Positions 42,430 to 51,487 of a stretch of DNA of 64,000 nt are shown in pieces (the stretch's first letter is position 1; each line of letters starts with the position of its first letter). A program made the position numbers and the translations under genes. Under the pieces are notes generated by a model, which ran no database searches, was not told where the DNA came from, and worked only from the letters and a program-made list of their open reading frames with translations. Location: NCBI GenBank assembly GCA_026397915.1, contig JAPLTX010000037.1:1-64000 (forward strand), read 5' to 3'. The DNA comes from Verrucomicrobiota bacterium. Lineage in GTDB: Bacteria; Verrucomicrobiota; Verrucomicrobiia; CAIQCK01.

Positions 42430-43868
42430 TGAATGTCTGTCATCACATGAAATTGTTTTCGACGACCGGCGCTATTCTCACTATGAGCCTAGTCTGCATG
42501 ACCACGACATCATCTGGCGCCGAGTTTCGTGCCGGCGCGGCCAAGAGTTGCATTACACCGTCCCTCACCACACCGATCAACGGGGACCTGACGCCCATTG
42601 TCGCGCAGCACGTTCACGACGATCTCTTCGTGCGCGCGCTGGTGCTTGACGACGGCGCGACGCGGCTGGCCTACGCTCTTGTGGAAACCTGCTTACTCGA
42701 CCGGCCGGTGTTTGACGAAGCGAAGAAGCTCGTCCAACAGCAGACTGGCCTCGCGCCAGAGCAGGTGATGATGTCTTGCGCGCACACGCACTCCGCCGGT
42801 TCTGCGTGCAGCGCGCACTTGAGCGAAGCCGACCCCGCCTACCGCGCGTGGCTGCCCGGCCGCATTGCCGACGCCATCCGTTGCGCTGTGAACAACCTCG
42901 CGTCCGCGCAGGTCGCCTGGGGCAGCGGCAGCGTGCCGCAACAAGTCTTCTGCCGCCGCCTCTTCATCAAGCCCGGCATGACCTATACCAACCAACTTGG
43001 CGCGACCGGCGACCGGGCCAAGATGAACTGGGACTCGCCGCATCCCGCCGACGGCGAGCCGACGGGGCCGACGGATCCGGAGGTGTTCGTTCTTTCCATC
43101 CGGCACGCTGACGGCCGGCCGCTGGCGTTGCTGGCCAACTACTCGCTCCACTACGTTGGTGATGTCGGCCCCGGCCACATCTCGGCGGATTACTTTGGCG
43201 CGTTTGCCGACCGCATCCAGCAACTGCTCGGTGTGGACCGGCAGGATCCGCCATTCGTAGGCATTCTCAGCAACGGCACCAGCGGCGACATCAACAACTG
43301 GGGATCAAAAGGGGGCCACGCTTCGCCCGTGCCCTACACCAACATTCGCAGGGTGGCCGACGACGTCGCGCAGGAGGTATTACGGGTCGTGCAACGGTTG
43401 CAGCATTGCCGCGACGTGACGCTCGGCGCACGTTTGGGCGAGTGCATTGTTGCCACGCGACGACCGAGCGGGGCGGAAATCGAGAAAGCCCGCGCGGTGG
43501 TGGCGGGGCGACCCGTCAGCCAGCTCAAGACATGGCCGGAAGACTACGCGCGCGAGCAGATCATTCTCAGCGAATACCCCGCCGAGGTCTCAATGCCGTT
43601 GCAAGTGTTCCGTATCGGCGATCTGGCCGTCGCGGCGTGGCCGGGCGAAATCTTCGCGGCGAGCGGGCTGAACCTGAAGAAGCAGACGCCGCTAAAGCCG
43701 CTGTTCAACATCGGCCTCGCCAACGGCTGGTATGGTTACATCCCGCCGCCGGAGCAGTTCCCGCTTGGTGCTTACGAGACGTGGCGGATGCGAACGAGTT
43801 TTCTTGAGACGAACGCGATTCCCAAGATCACGGCGAAGTTCGTGGAACTGTTGAAGGCGGTGAAGTGA
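42429..43868 (+). CDS. Exported neutral ceramidase-like amidase
   Basis: 479 residues; a hydrophobic signal segment follows MKLFS (start may be the Met at residue 7). Ceramidase-type zinc motifs CAHTHSAG and NYSLHYVGD and the later WPGEIFAASG and NGWYGYIPP are present. The catalytic hexapeptide GDVSPN reads GDINNW, so the known serine nucleophile is missing. Probably a metal-dependent hydrolase for an amide other than ceramide. It overlaps the upstream gene by one base and the permease by GTGA, a tightly coupled arrangement that suggests it feeds the permease. Confidence 0.82.
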   Translation: MNVCHHMKLFSTTGAILTMSLVCMTTTSSGAEFRAGAAKSCITPSLTTPINGDLTPIVAQHVHDDLFVRALVLDDGATRLAYALVETCLLDRPVFDEAKKLVQQQTGLAPEQVMMSCAHTHSAGSACSAHLSEADPAYRAWLPGRIADAIRCAVNNLASAQVAWGSGSVPQQVFCRRLFIKPGMTYTNQLGATGDRAKMNWDSPHPADGEPTGPTDPEVFVLSIRHADGRPLALLANYSLHYVGDVGPGHISADYFGAFADRIQQLLGVDRQDPPFVGILSNGTSGDINNWGSKGGHASPVPYTNIRRVADDVAQEVLRVVQRLQHCRDVTLGARLGECIVATRRPSGAEIEKARAVVAGRPVSQLKTWPEDYAREQIILSEYPAEVSMPLQVFRIGDLAVAAWPGEIFAASGLNLKKQTPLKPLFNIGLANGWYGYIPPPEQFPLGAYETWRMRTSFLETNAIPKITAKFVELLKAVK

Positions 43869-45256
43869 GCGGTGCCTGCCAAAGCGAAGCTCCGCACCTC
43901 CGCCGCGTGTTGACGGCGAAGGACCTGATCTTCTACGGCATCGTCCTGATCCAGCCGATCTCGCCCGTTGGTATCTTCGGGCTGGCGTCGCGCACGTCGG
44001 AAGGGCACGCGGCGACAGCCATCCTCATCGCGATGGTGGCCATGAGCCTGACCGCGGCGAGCTACGGTCGCATGGCGACGCTCTACCCATCCGCCGGCTC
44101 GGCCTACACCTACGTTGGGCGCGCGTTCAACCCGCACCTCGGTTTTCTCGCCGGCTGGGCGATGTTCCTCGACTACCTTATCATTCCGTTGATCAACGTC
44201 GTCTATGGCGCGCTGACGATGCAGCGAATTGTGCCGGGCGTGCCGTTTCTTGTGTGGGCGGCGGCGATTGCGGTAATCATTACGTGGCTCAACCTTCGCG
44301 GCGTGCGCGCAACAGCACGGGCCAACGAGTTCTTGCTCTACGTGATGTGCGTCGTCATTGGTGCGTTCGTGTTCATGGCGGCGCGCCACCTCCTCCAGCA
44401 TGGAGGTTGGGCCGCGCTGGTGTCCATCGAGCCGTTCTACAACGCGCCCGCCTTCCGGTGGACGACGGTGCTGTCGGCGACGTCGTTCGCCGCGCTCACC
44501 TACATCGGCTTCGACGGCGTCACGACGCTGGCCGAGGAAGTAAAGAACCCGCGCCGCACCGTGCCGTGGGCGACCGTGATGGTCTGCCTGATCACTGGCG
44601 CGTTCAGCACGGTGGAGATTTATTTGGCGCAGCGCGTCTGGCCGGACTCCTCGACGTTCACAAACCCGGAGACGGCTTTCATGGACGTGACCCAGATGGT
44701 TGGCGGCTCGTGGTTGTTTCAAGCGATGGGCGCGACTGTAGTCATCGCGTGCATTGGTAGCGGCCTCACCGGCCAGGCGGGCGCCGCGCGACTGCTCTAC
44801 AGCATGGGCCGAGACGCGGTGTTGCCGCGGAGCCTGTTCGGCCGGTTAGACGCGAAGCGAGGCATCCCGGCGTTCAATATCGCCTTTCTCGGCGTGCTAA
44901 GCTTCCTCGGCGCGTGGCTCATCAGCTACGAGCGGGCTGCAGAAGTGCTGAACTTCGGCGCGTTTCTCGGCTTCCTCGGCGTCAATGCCGCAGCATTCTG
45001 GGAATATGGCATCCGCCGCCGCGACGGCCACGCGCGGCGATGGTTGATGGATTTCGTCGTGCCGGGCCTCGGCTTCGTGTTCTGCCTCATCATCTGGCTG
45101 AACCTTTCGCGTCCGGCCCAGACCGCCGGTGGCGCGTGGCTGCTGGCGGGCATCGTCTATCTCGCGCTGCTGACGCGCGGTTTTCGCGCCAGCCCCGTCT
45201 CGCTGGATTTCTCGGAAGATGCGTCGGCTAACGAGAAGGAGCCGCCGCGCTTGTAG
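43865..45256 (+). CDS. APC-superfamily amino acid/amine permease
   Basis: 463 residues with about 12 membrane helices. Helix 1 has GIVLIQPISPVGIFG, and the consensus amphipathic region appears as FDGVTTLAEEVKNPRRTVPWA, cut here to family-typical EEVKNPRR. Likely imports an amine or amino acid by proton symport. It starts with GTG overlapping the ceramidase-like stop. Its 3' end overlaps the convergent large secreted gene by 29 bp. Last gene of the operon, so the pathway starts with import of the hydrolysis product. Confidence 0.88.
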   Translation: MSGACQSEAPHLRRVLTAKDLIFYGIVLIQPISPVGIFGLASRTSEGHAATAILIAMVAMSLTAASYGRMATLYPSAGSAYTYVGRAFNPHLGFLAGWAMFLDYLIIPLINVVYGALTMQRIVPGVPFLVWAAAIAVIITWLNLRGVRATARANEFLLYVMCVVIGAFVFMAARHLLQHGGWAALVSIEPFYNAPAFRWTTVLSATSFAALTYIGFDGVTTLAEEVKNPRRTVPWATVMVCLITGAFSTVEIYLAQRVWPDSSTFTNPETAFMDVTQMVGGSWLFQAMGATVVIACIGSGLTGQAGAARLLYSMGRDAVLPRSLFGRLDAKRGIPAFNIAFLGVLSFLGAWLISYERAAEVLNFGAFLGFLGVNAAAFWEYGIRRRDGHARRWLMDFVVPGLGFVFCLIIWLNLSRPAQTAGGAWLLAGIVYLALLTRGFRASPVSLDFSEDASANEKEPPRL

Positions 45257-48200
45257 TCTTGCCGCTGAGCCGCGCGACGCAAGCCACACCGCCGCGTGGA
45301 AGATACAGACTGATCCGTTGCTTGCCGGTGGCGCCTTTCGCCAACTCCGCGCCGCTCAGCAGTTCAACCAGGCGTTGGCCTTTCGCCACGTCCACCTCCA
45401 GCACCGGGCCGTCCACCGTGTGGCCGGTGGCGTTGTAGAGCGTCCAGAGCGTCTTCTTGGCGGAGCCGAAACGGTTTGCATAGACCAGCGGCATCAGCGT
45501 TGGCACCAGCGGTTCGCAGTCGCGGCTGCGCAGCACGTCGTTGTGCTCTTTGAAGATCGAGTAGATCGGCTGCGGAAACTCGCGGCCGAACGAGGCGACC
45601 ATGTTCCAGAGCCGCTTGTGGCAGTCGCGGTCGGCGCCGCGGTGGTCCAACTCGTAAGCTTTGCACTCCGGAAAGTAGAAGCGCTGCGTGTTGCACTCCA
45701 GCGGCCGCAGCGGCGTCGCCTGCACCGTGAGATCGTAGGTGATGCAACCCTCAAGATGCTGCATCAGGTAGTCGTAGCCCGGATGCTCGGTCGTCAGCAC
45801 GGAGCGACGGTTGACCTTGTCCATCGCCGCGTGAACCATTTTCGTCGCTTCGGCGGTGGCGCGCTGCCACTCTGTGCAGCCCGGCTCGGCAAACGTGTGC
45901 TTGTGCGCGGGGTTGTAGCATCCCCATCCGCGATGGCCGTATTCGTCGAGCCGAATGCCCTCCGCGCCCGTCTCGCGCATCACGCGGCCCATCGCGTCGG
46001 CGGCCCACTGGCGGACTTCCGGGAGATCGTGGCACGGATTCCAGACTTCGTAGCCTTTGGAATACTCGCCGTTCGGCAGGATCACGTCCCATTCCTGGCC
46101 GTGCTTCTGGCCGGTCTTGCTGGCGTCATCCAGTCGGAATGGATCGGTGTAGAGCGTGATGAGAGCGCCGCTCTTCTTGTAATCTTGCACGGCCTTGTGG
46201 AACGCGGGCAGACCGCCGAAGCGCGCGTTGTAGCCATCGTAATCGCCGGGCTGATTGTTCCACATCGTCTGGCCCGTCACCGGGTCTTTCACAAAATAAG
46301 ACTGCCAGCGTTTGAAGGCCGCCTCGCCGATCTTCTCCTCCAGTTTTTCAAACGGCGTGCTCCATGGCCCCAACGCCGACCATTCCCACCACGACATCAA
46401 TTCCAGGCAGTCGCGGCCCGGCTTAAGAAAGTCGCTGCGATACTTGCCATCCTTGAACAACAAATCACGTCCCCAACCAACCGCGATCATTGTCGCGACA
46501 TTGTCGAGCCGCGACGGATACGGGCGGAACTTCCAGACGCGGTGCGCCCATGCCGCGTAATCTTTCATCGGCGTCTTCCAATCGCCAGTGTGCGCGGCGA
46601 TGACTACTGGCGCTGGCGAGAACGTCCCGCCCAGTGCGCGGGTGCGCCGCAGATACTCGACTGCGACGCTCGTGCCAGTGACCTGCTCGAACGTGTTGCT
46701 GAACTGGAACTCCGGTTTCGTCGGACACATAGGCGTCAGCGCGTAGCCTGACGAGCGCCCCGGCAGATGCTTGCTCAGCGCGAAGATTTTGTATCGTCCG
46801 TCAGTGTCGTCGATGCGCACGGACAACCCTGCGCCCAACGTCGGGCTGAAAAGGTCCATCATTTGGTAGAGCGCCTGATGATCGCCGTAGCCCTGACGAA
46901 TGAGCGCGGGCCGGTCTGCAATGATGCCGCCGCCGCGCGGGAAGAAGTAGTAGTCGGCGGCCGGATCTTGCGAGAGCGCGAGTCCGGCGAGATGTGGGAA
47001 GGCAACTTTGAAATCTAGCGGTGCGGAGCCGCGATTCGCGAGTGAAAGCGCCAGCCGCAAGCCGTCCGCGTCAATCGAGCCGGTCAGCGTGGCGGCAAGC
47101 GAGTGCGCCGGCAGGAATAGCTCCGCAGCGAAACCGTTGCGTCCTTCAGCTCGCAGCGAGCGGCACTCGAAGTCGCGCGTGCCGGAAAAATGGTTAGTGC
47201 CGATCTCGACGAGGAAGATGTCGAGTGTGTCCGGCTGGCGCACGGTTTCGATGTTGGCCAGTTCGTTGAAGATGGAGGCGAGCTTCAACCGTCCCGATGT
47301 TGTGAAGCGACAGCGCAGCGTTGCATTCTCCAACAGCACGCCGTCTTTCTCTATTCGGCACGCTGGCTTGCGTTCCGCCGCCACTCCGGCAGGCGCGGCA
47401 ATGGCTGGGCAGATGTTGATGGGCGGCTCCGCCGAGTGGTAGCCGCGCGCGCCGCGCACCGTCAACGACTGCACCACGGCATCTGCCGCGAGAATACCGC
47501 TGGTTTGCTTGCCGGTCAGCGTTGTTTCGAACTTCGGCCCGACGCCTTTGACGGTCGGCAGCGGCTTTCCGTCGGCGTCCAGCCAGTTGAGCTCAAACTT
47601 TGCCCCGCCCGCCGTTTCGACAATGGCGGTGATCGGCTGGGCCGTGTCGAGCGCGTTCGGCGCCCATTCCATGCGCACTTCGTTCGTGCCGGGCCGCTGT
47701 CCGGCGTAGGCGATGATGCTGGCGGGGTCGGTAAGCTTGCCGGGTCGCCATGCGCACTCGAATCGCCGCTCACCGCTCAACAGCAGAAGTCGCACCATGT
47801 ATTCGCCGCTCGCGCCGATGGAGTTGAGTTTGTTGGGCACCCACGTCTTGCCGCCGTCGAAGCTGACGGTGCTGTTGCCGTTGGACGCGGTGTTGTCTAT
47901 GCCGAGGTAAAAATAATCGTCGGGTTTTGATTTCGTTTTTGGCGTCGGCGCTTTTCGGAAAACGATCTCGTTCCGGCCGCGAACCAACTCCTCCTTCGGC
48001 AGCGCGAAATCGAACCATGCCAGCGTCATTGACTTGCCGTCAGCATAGACCGGCACGCCGCTCTTGTTGGGGAACGTGTGAAGCTTGCCGTTGACGACGA
48101 CTTCGAACGACTCATCCAGCCCGTTGGCTTTGCCGAGCGATGTGAGAGAGTAGTCGCGCACACAGAAGAACGCCGAGAGCCGCACATCGCGAGCCGCCAT

Positions 48201-48422
48201 CCACGCCGCCTCCGGCACAGATGAGAGGTCGAGAATCTTCTTTGCTTGATAGCGCGTGTCGCTCTGGTGGGTCATTCCCATCGAGGCGCCGCCCCATTGG
48301 CCCGTGTCGTCGCGCACGACGCAGACGCCGTCTGATGCCGGCTCGACGAGCGACGGCGCGGCGCGCGCTGCTACCACAACCAGAGTGACCAACGACACGG
48401 CGACGAAGCATCTGGAGCTCAT
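45228..48422 (-). CDS. Large exported protein with TIM-barrel domain, probable glycoside-hydrolase-like (DUF6259-type)
   Basis: 1064 residues. Signal peptide MSSRCFVAVSLVTLVVVAA, then about 600 residues of beta-rich sequence, then a barrel segment with ALITLYTDPFRLDD and GIRLDEYGHRGWG (about 822-827), a strand-end Asp pattern as in GH36/GH31-type enzymes, and a short C-terminal beta domain. The family resembles DUF6259; catalytic residues are guesses. The start at MSSRCF avoids overlap with the methyltransferase 22 bp upstream. Its 3' end overlaps the permease antisense. Confidence 0.74.
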   Translation of the reverse strand: MSSRCFVAVSLVTLVVVAARAAPSLVEPASDGVCVVRDDTGQWGGASMGMTHQSDTRYQAKKILDLSSVPEAAWMAARDVRLSAFFCVRDYSLTSLGKANGLDESFEVVVNGKLHTFPNKSGVPVYADGKSMTLAWFDFALPKEELVRGRNEIVFRKAPTPKTKSKPDDYFYLGIDNTASNGNSTVSFDGGKTWVPNKLNSIGASGEYMVRLLLLSGERRFECAWRPGKLTDPASIIAYAGQRPGTNEVRMEWAPNALDTAQPITAIVETAGGAKFELNWLDADGKPLPTVKGVGPKFETTLTGKQTSGILAADAVVQSLTVRGARGYHSAEPPINICPAIAAPAGVAAERKPACRIEKDGVLLENATLRCRFTTSGRLKLASIFNELANIETVRQPDTLDIFLVEIGTNHFSGTRDFECRSLRAEGRNGFAAELFLPAHSLAATLTGSIDADGLRLALSLANRGSAPLDFKVAFPHLAGLALSQDPAADYYFFPRGGGIIADRPALIRQGYGDHQALYQMMDLFSPTLGAGLSVRIDDTDGRYKIFALSKHLPGRSSGYALTPMCPTKPEFQFSNTFEQVTGTSVAVEYLRRTRALGGTFSPAPVVIAAHTGDWKTPMKDYAAWAHRVWKFRPYPSRLDNVATMIAVGWGRDLLFKDGKYRSDFLKPGRDCLELMSWWEWSALGPWSTPFEKLEEKIGEAAFKRWQSYFVKDPVTGQTMWNNQPGDYDGYNARFGGLPAFHKAVQDYKKSGALITLYTDPFRLDDASKTGQKHGQEWDVILPNGEYSKGYEVWNPCHDLPEVRQWAADAMGRVMRETGAEGIRLDEYGHRGWGCYNPAHKHTFAEPGCTEWQRATAEATKMVHAAMDKVNRRSVLTTEHPGYDYLMQHLEGCITYDLTVQATPLRPLECNTQRFYFPECKAYELDHRGADRDCHKRLWNMVASFGREFPQPIYSIFKEHNDVLRSRDCEPLVPTLMPLVYANRFGSAKKTLWTLYNATGHTVDGPVLEVDVAKGQRLVELLSGAELAKGATGKQRISLYLPRGGVACVARLSGKTTSAAAPSR

Positions 48423-48444
48423 GGCCGCAGCGTAGCGCGGCTCT

Positions 48445-49248
48445 TCAGGATTTGCGCGCCCAAACTTGGACCATCGGGCAAGAGGAAACCGTCGCGGTTG
48501 GATCGTCCGCCATCGCGTTAAGTGTGGCGACGAGCGCGTCCACTTCGTCGGCGGTCGCCAGCTTGGCTTCGACAATGGCCGGCCTTAAGCACGCCAGCGT
48601 CAGCGGATAGAGCCGCTTTACCGCTTTGGTCGGCTCAGCGGGACGAACGATCTCGTAACGCACGTCCGTCAGACCGGTTTTGCGGCAGAGTCGTGGGAGT
48701 TTGCGGCCCATAAGCGGATCGCCACCGTTGAGCCGAACTGCGCGCTGGTAGAGGTCGAGGTGTCGCATCAACACCGGCGTTTCCGGATGCGCGAACACGC
48801 CGCCGCAATCAATGTCATCGATGACGACACAGCCGCCCGGTCGCGCCAGCGCTGTCATTGCATGTAGTGCTCGCAGCGGTTCGTCCAAGTGCGACAGGAG
48901 GCATCGCGCGTAAACCAGATCGAATTGTGCGTGGGGCAGGGGAGGCAAGTAAGCGTCGCCGGAGACAAACTCGGTGTTCTTCAGTTTGCGGTTGGCGGCG
49001 GATTGACGCGCTACGTCAACGAAAGTTCCTGCCTCATCAACGCCGATGACCCGCCCGGCAGGACCGACGTGCTTGGCCATTGTCAGCGCCACCAATCCCG
49101 TGCCGCAACCGATATCGGCGCAACGCCAGCCTTCGCGCAGTCCGGCACGCTCCAACAAGGTCACGGTCGTCTGGTGATAAACCTCGTCGAGCACGCGCAG
49201 CCGTTGCGCGGCGGCGGAGTCGGTGCCGAGGATGTATTGCGCCCGCAT
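48445..49248 (-). CDS. SAM-dependent class I methyltransferase
   Basis: 267 residues. Motif I is ADIGCGTGLVAL (44-55), the acidic end of strand 2 is VIGVDEAG, and motif III-like FDLVYARCLLSHLDEP follows. UbiE-like small-molecule or quinone methyltransferase group; target not identifiable. Between LysRS (15 bp) and the large secreted protein (22 bp) on the same strand; operon membership may be accidental. Confidence 0.85.
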   Translation of the reverse strand: MRAQYILGTDSAAAQRLRVLDEVYHQTTVTLLERAGLREGWRCADIGCGTGLVALTMAKHVGPAGRVIGVDEAGTFVDVARQSAANRKLKNTEFVSGDAYLPPLPHAQFDLVYARCLLSHLDEPLRALHAMTALARPGGCVVIDDIDCGGVFAHPETPVLMRHLDLYQRAVRLNGGDPLMGRKLPRLCRKTGLTDVRYEIVRPAEPTKAVKRLYPLTLACLRPAIVEAKLATADEVDALVATLNAMADDPTATVSSCPMVQVWARKS

Positions 49249-49263
49249 GCGTGAACGACGCTG

Positions 49264-51090
49264 TCAGCCGTTGAACTGGATGGCGACGCCCGTCAGTCCG
49301 GCCAGTTGATCGGCAAGGCGGTTTCCGTAGGCGATCGCGCAGGCAGCCGATTCGCATGGTTCAGTGATCACCCGCTTCGCGTAGGTCTTCTCGTCGTCCA
49401 TCGTTACGGTGAACTCGACGACGCCGACGCCTGCGACGAAATCAGCGCGGGCGGAGGCGGCCTTGACGTGGACTTTCTCCTTCAGGAGCCATTGCTCGAA
49501 CGCGTCTTCGGTGAGACCGGTTTCGCGCCAGAAAGCCGTCTTGTCGAACGTCAGTTCCTTCAGCTGCTTGAGCACGAAGCCGCTGTCGAGAAACGCGAGG
49601 AGATTGCCAGCCTTGGGTCCGCTGTCGCGGTCGAGCAACACGCGGTAGATCGCCTGGAAGCCGACGGGATACTCGATCGGCACGAGGCGCTCGACTTCGA
49701 AGATCTTGTGCTGGAGCGGCTCGTCTTCCCACGCCGTGCCGGGCAATGCGTCGGCCAGCATGTTGAGGAATGCGCGCTGGGTCTGCGTGAGTTGCTGGGC
49801 GCGGGCCGGCAGCGTTTCCTGCAACTTCGTCTTCTCCTCTTCGGTCGCGTAGTTCTCCAGCCAGTATTTTGCGGACTGGATTCGGCGATTGAGATGCTTC
49901 AGTTCCAGCTCCGTCAGCTTGGAACCTTTGCGCTTCTCGATCTCGGCGACGAGGTTGAGGTGTGTCATTTGCACCAGCGTCACGACGAGCTGGAAGTTCG
50001 CATCGTGGAAGTCGCCTTCCGGCGCGATCTCCGACAGCAGATAGAGCCGCTTGTCCTGATCCTGCGCCTTCGCATCGTGATAGGTCCGCCAGTGGTAGCG
50101 GTCGAATTCGTTGAAGAGCTTGGTGATGTAAACCTCGTCGGGCGAGAAGTTCACCGGATGCTTCGGCTGCGGCTTGGTCATCAGGAAGCGCAGCACTTCC
50201 GGCGGCAGGAAGTTCGCCATGTCCCGCGCCGACGCGCCGACGCCGCGCGAGGAGCTCATCTTCGCGCCTCCGACGAGGAAGAATTCGTAAGGGATGTTCA
50301 TCGGCGGTTTCGTGCCGAAGATTTCGCGCAGGCAATGCTCCGAGACGTCGCGCGAGCCGCCCTTGGTGCTGTGGTCCTTGCCCGCGCCCTCAATGGTGAC
50401 GGGGAACGTGGTCCACTTCGCGGGCCATTCGAGCTTCCACGGCAGCTTGCCGCGGCCATCGAACGGCGAGACCTTGCCGGCGTAGCCGCAGCCGCGCGCC
50501 CACTTTACGAGATCGGGCCGGCAGGTATAGGTGACTTCCTTGCCGTCGTAGGTGGTGACCTCGGTGGTGCCGATGCGGCCGCATTTCTCGCAGACGGTCT
50601 GGAACGGGAACCATGTGTCGGCGCGCTCGGCGCCGCTGACTTCCTTGTAGATGCGGCGGACCTTGTCGGCGTTGCGGAGGATGGTGTCAATCGACTCGTT
50701 GAACTTGCCGGAGCGGTAGATGTCGCGCATCCGGTAGGTCTCGACCTTCACGCCGAGTTCCTCGAACACCTGGAAGAACTCGCGGATGAAATGCTCGGCC
50801 ATGTCGGTCGCGTTGGAGCCGTCCGGCGGCGGCGTGTTGCAGAGCGGCGCGCCGAGATACTTCTCGAAATGCTCGCGCTGGCCGTAGGGGATCTCGTCCA
50901 CCGGATCGTAATCGTCCACGCCGTAGATGTAGCGCACGGGCACGCCGCGCTCCTTCAGCACGCGGAACATCACGTCGTGGATGATGACGCCGCGCAGCGC
51001 GCCGACGTGCACCCGCCCCGACGGCGTCTTCGAGTCGTTGATGGTCTGCGGTCCTTCGATCTTTTGAGCTAACTGGTCACACCAAAGCAT
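49264..51090 (-). CDS. lysK: Class I lysyl-tRNA synthetase
   Basis: 608 residues. The HIGH-type motif is HVGA (28-31) after TPSGR, and the KMSKS-type loop is AKMSSSRGVG near 275, so this is the class I LysRS, unrelated to the common class II enzyme. It charges tRNA-Lys. The C-terminus extends with an extra block ending GLTGVAIQFNG that is longer than in compact class I enzymes. The start MLWCDQ is typical of the family; residues upstream would be read from the repeat-bearing intergenic gap. Confidence 0.92.
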   Translation of the reverse strand: MLWCDQLAQKIEGPQTINDSKTPSGRVHVGALRGVIIHDVMFRVLKERGVPVRYIYGVDDYDPVDEIPYGQREHFEKYLGAPLCNTPPPDGSNATDMAEHFIREFFQVFEELGVKVETYRMRDIYRSGKFNESIDTILRNADKVRRIYKEVSGAERADTWFPFQTVCEKCGRIGTTEVTTYDGKEVTYTCRPDLVKWARGCGYAGKVSPFDGRGKLPWKLEWPAKWTTFPVTIEGAGKDHSTKGGSRDVSEHCLREIFGTKPPMNIPYEFFLVGGAKMSSSRGVGASARDMANFLPPEVLRFLMTKPQPKHPVNFSPDEVYITKLFNEFDRYHWRTYHDAKAQDQDKRLYLLSEIAPEGDFHDANFQLVVTLVQMTHLNLVAEIEKRKGSKLTELELKHLNRRIQSAKYWLENYATEEEKTKLQETLPARAQQLTQTQRAFLNMLADALPGTAWEDEPLQHKIFEVERLVPIEYPVGFQAIYRVLLDRDSGPKAGNLLAFLDSGFVLKQLKELTFDKTAFWRETGLTEDAFEQWLLKEKVHVKAASARADFVAGVGVVEFTVTMDDEKTYAKRVITEPCESAACAIAYGNRLADQLAGLTGVAIQFNG

Positions 51091-51100
51091 GGGAGCATTA

Positions 51101-51135
51101 AGCCACAAAACGGCACAAGAAGCACAAGAAGTTTT
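51101..51135. repeat. Short tandem 9-mer repeat upstream of LysRS
   Basis: Two perfect CACAAGAAG units (51114-51122, 51123-51131), preceded by the related CACAAAACGG. On the LysRS strand this reads as repeated CTTCTTGTG followed by a GT-rich tail. Such degenerate repeats are frequent between genes in PVC genomes (from general experience). Confidence 0.5.
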
Positions 51136-51268
51136 ATCATGATTCTTCGCCGCCGGCTGGATGGGCGCGGCCCGCCTCAATCTCCGCGACCAGCCGATGA
51201 GCGGCAATGAATCCGTCAAGAGTCAGAAGGCGACTCCGGCGACAGAAATCAGAAGCGCGGACGGAACG

Positions 51269-51487
51269 CTACTCTTTACGCTCGCGGACTTGGGCTGGTT
51301 CGGTTTCTTGCGGCGTGTAGGTGGTGGGCGACACGCCGGCGAGACCGGCCCGCAACTCATCGCCCGTCACGGTCTGGCCTTGGCGCTTCCGCAAGTCCTC
51401 GCAAATCGCGTGGACGTCGTAATTGAACTTGCGCGCCAGTTCATCGCGGACACGGCGGACTTCAGCGACAATCGGATCGTTAAACAT
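51269..51487 (-). CDS. Antitoxin-like small protein of a VapC-type pair
   Basis: 72 residues: FNDPIVAEVRRVRDELARKF then NYDVHAICEDLRKRQ. This short family is usually found directly after a PIN-domain gene and is probably the antitoxin, although its DNA or toxin binding is not read from sequence. Its ATG overlaps the PIN gene's 3' end by 8 bp. The C-terminal 25 residues are charged and look unstructured. Confidence 0.75.
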   Translation of the reverse strand: MFNDPIVAEVRRVRDELARKFNYDVHAICEDLRKRQGQTVTGDELRAGLAGVSPTTYTPQETEPAQVRERKE

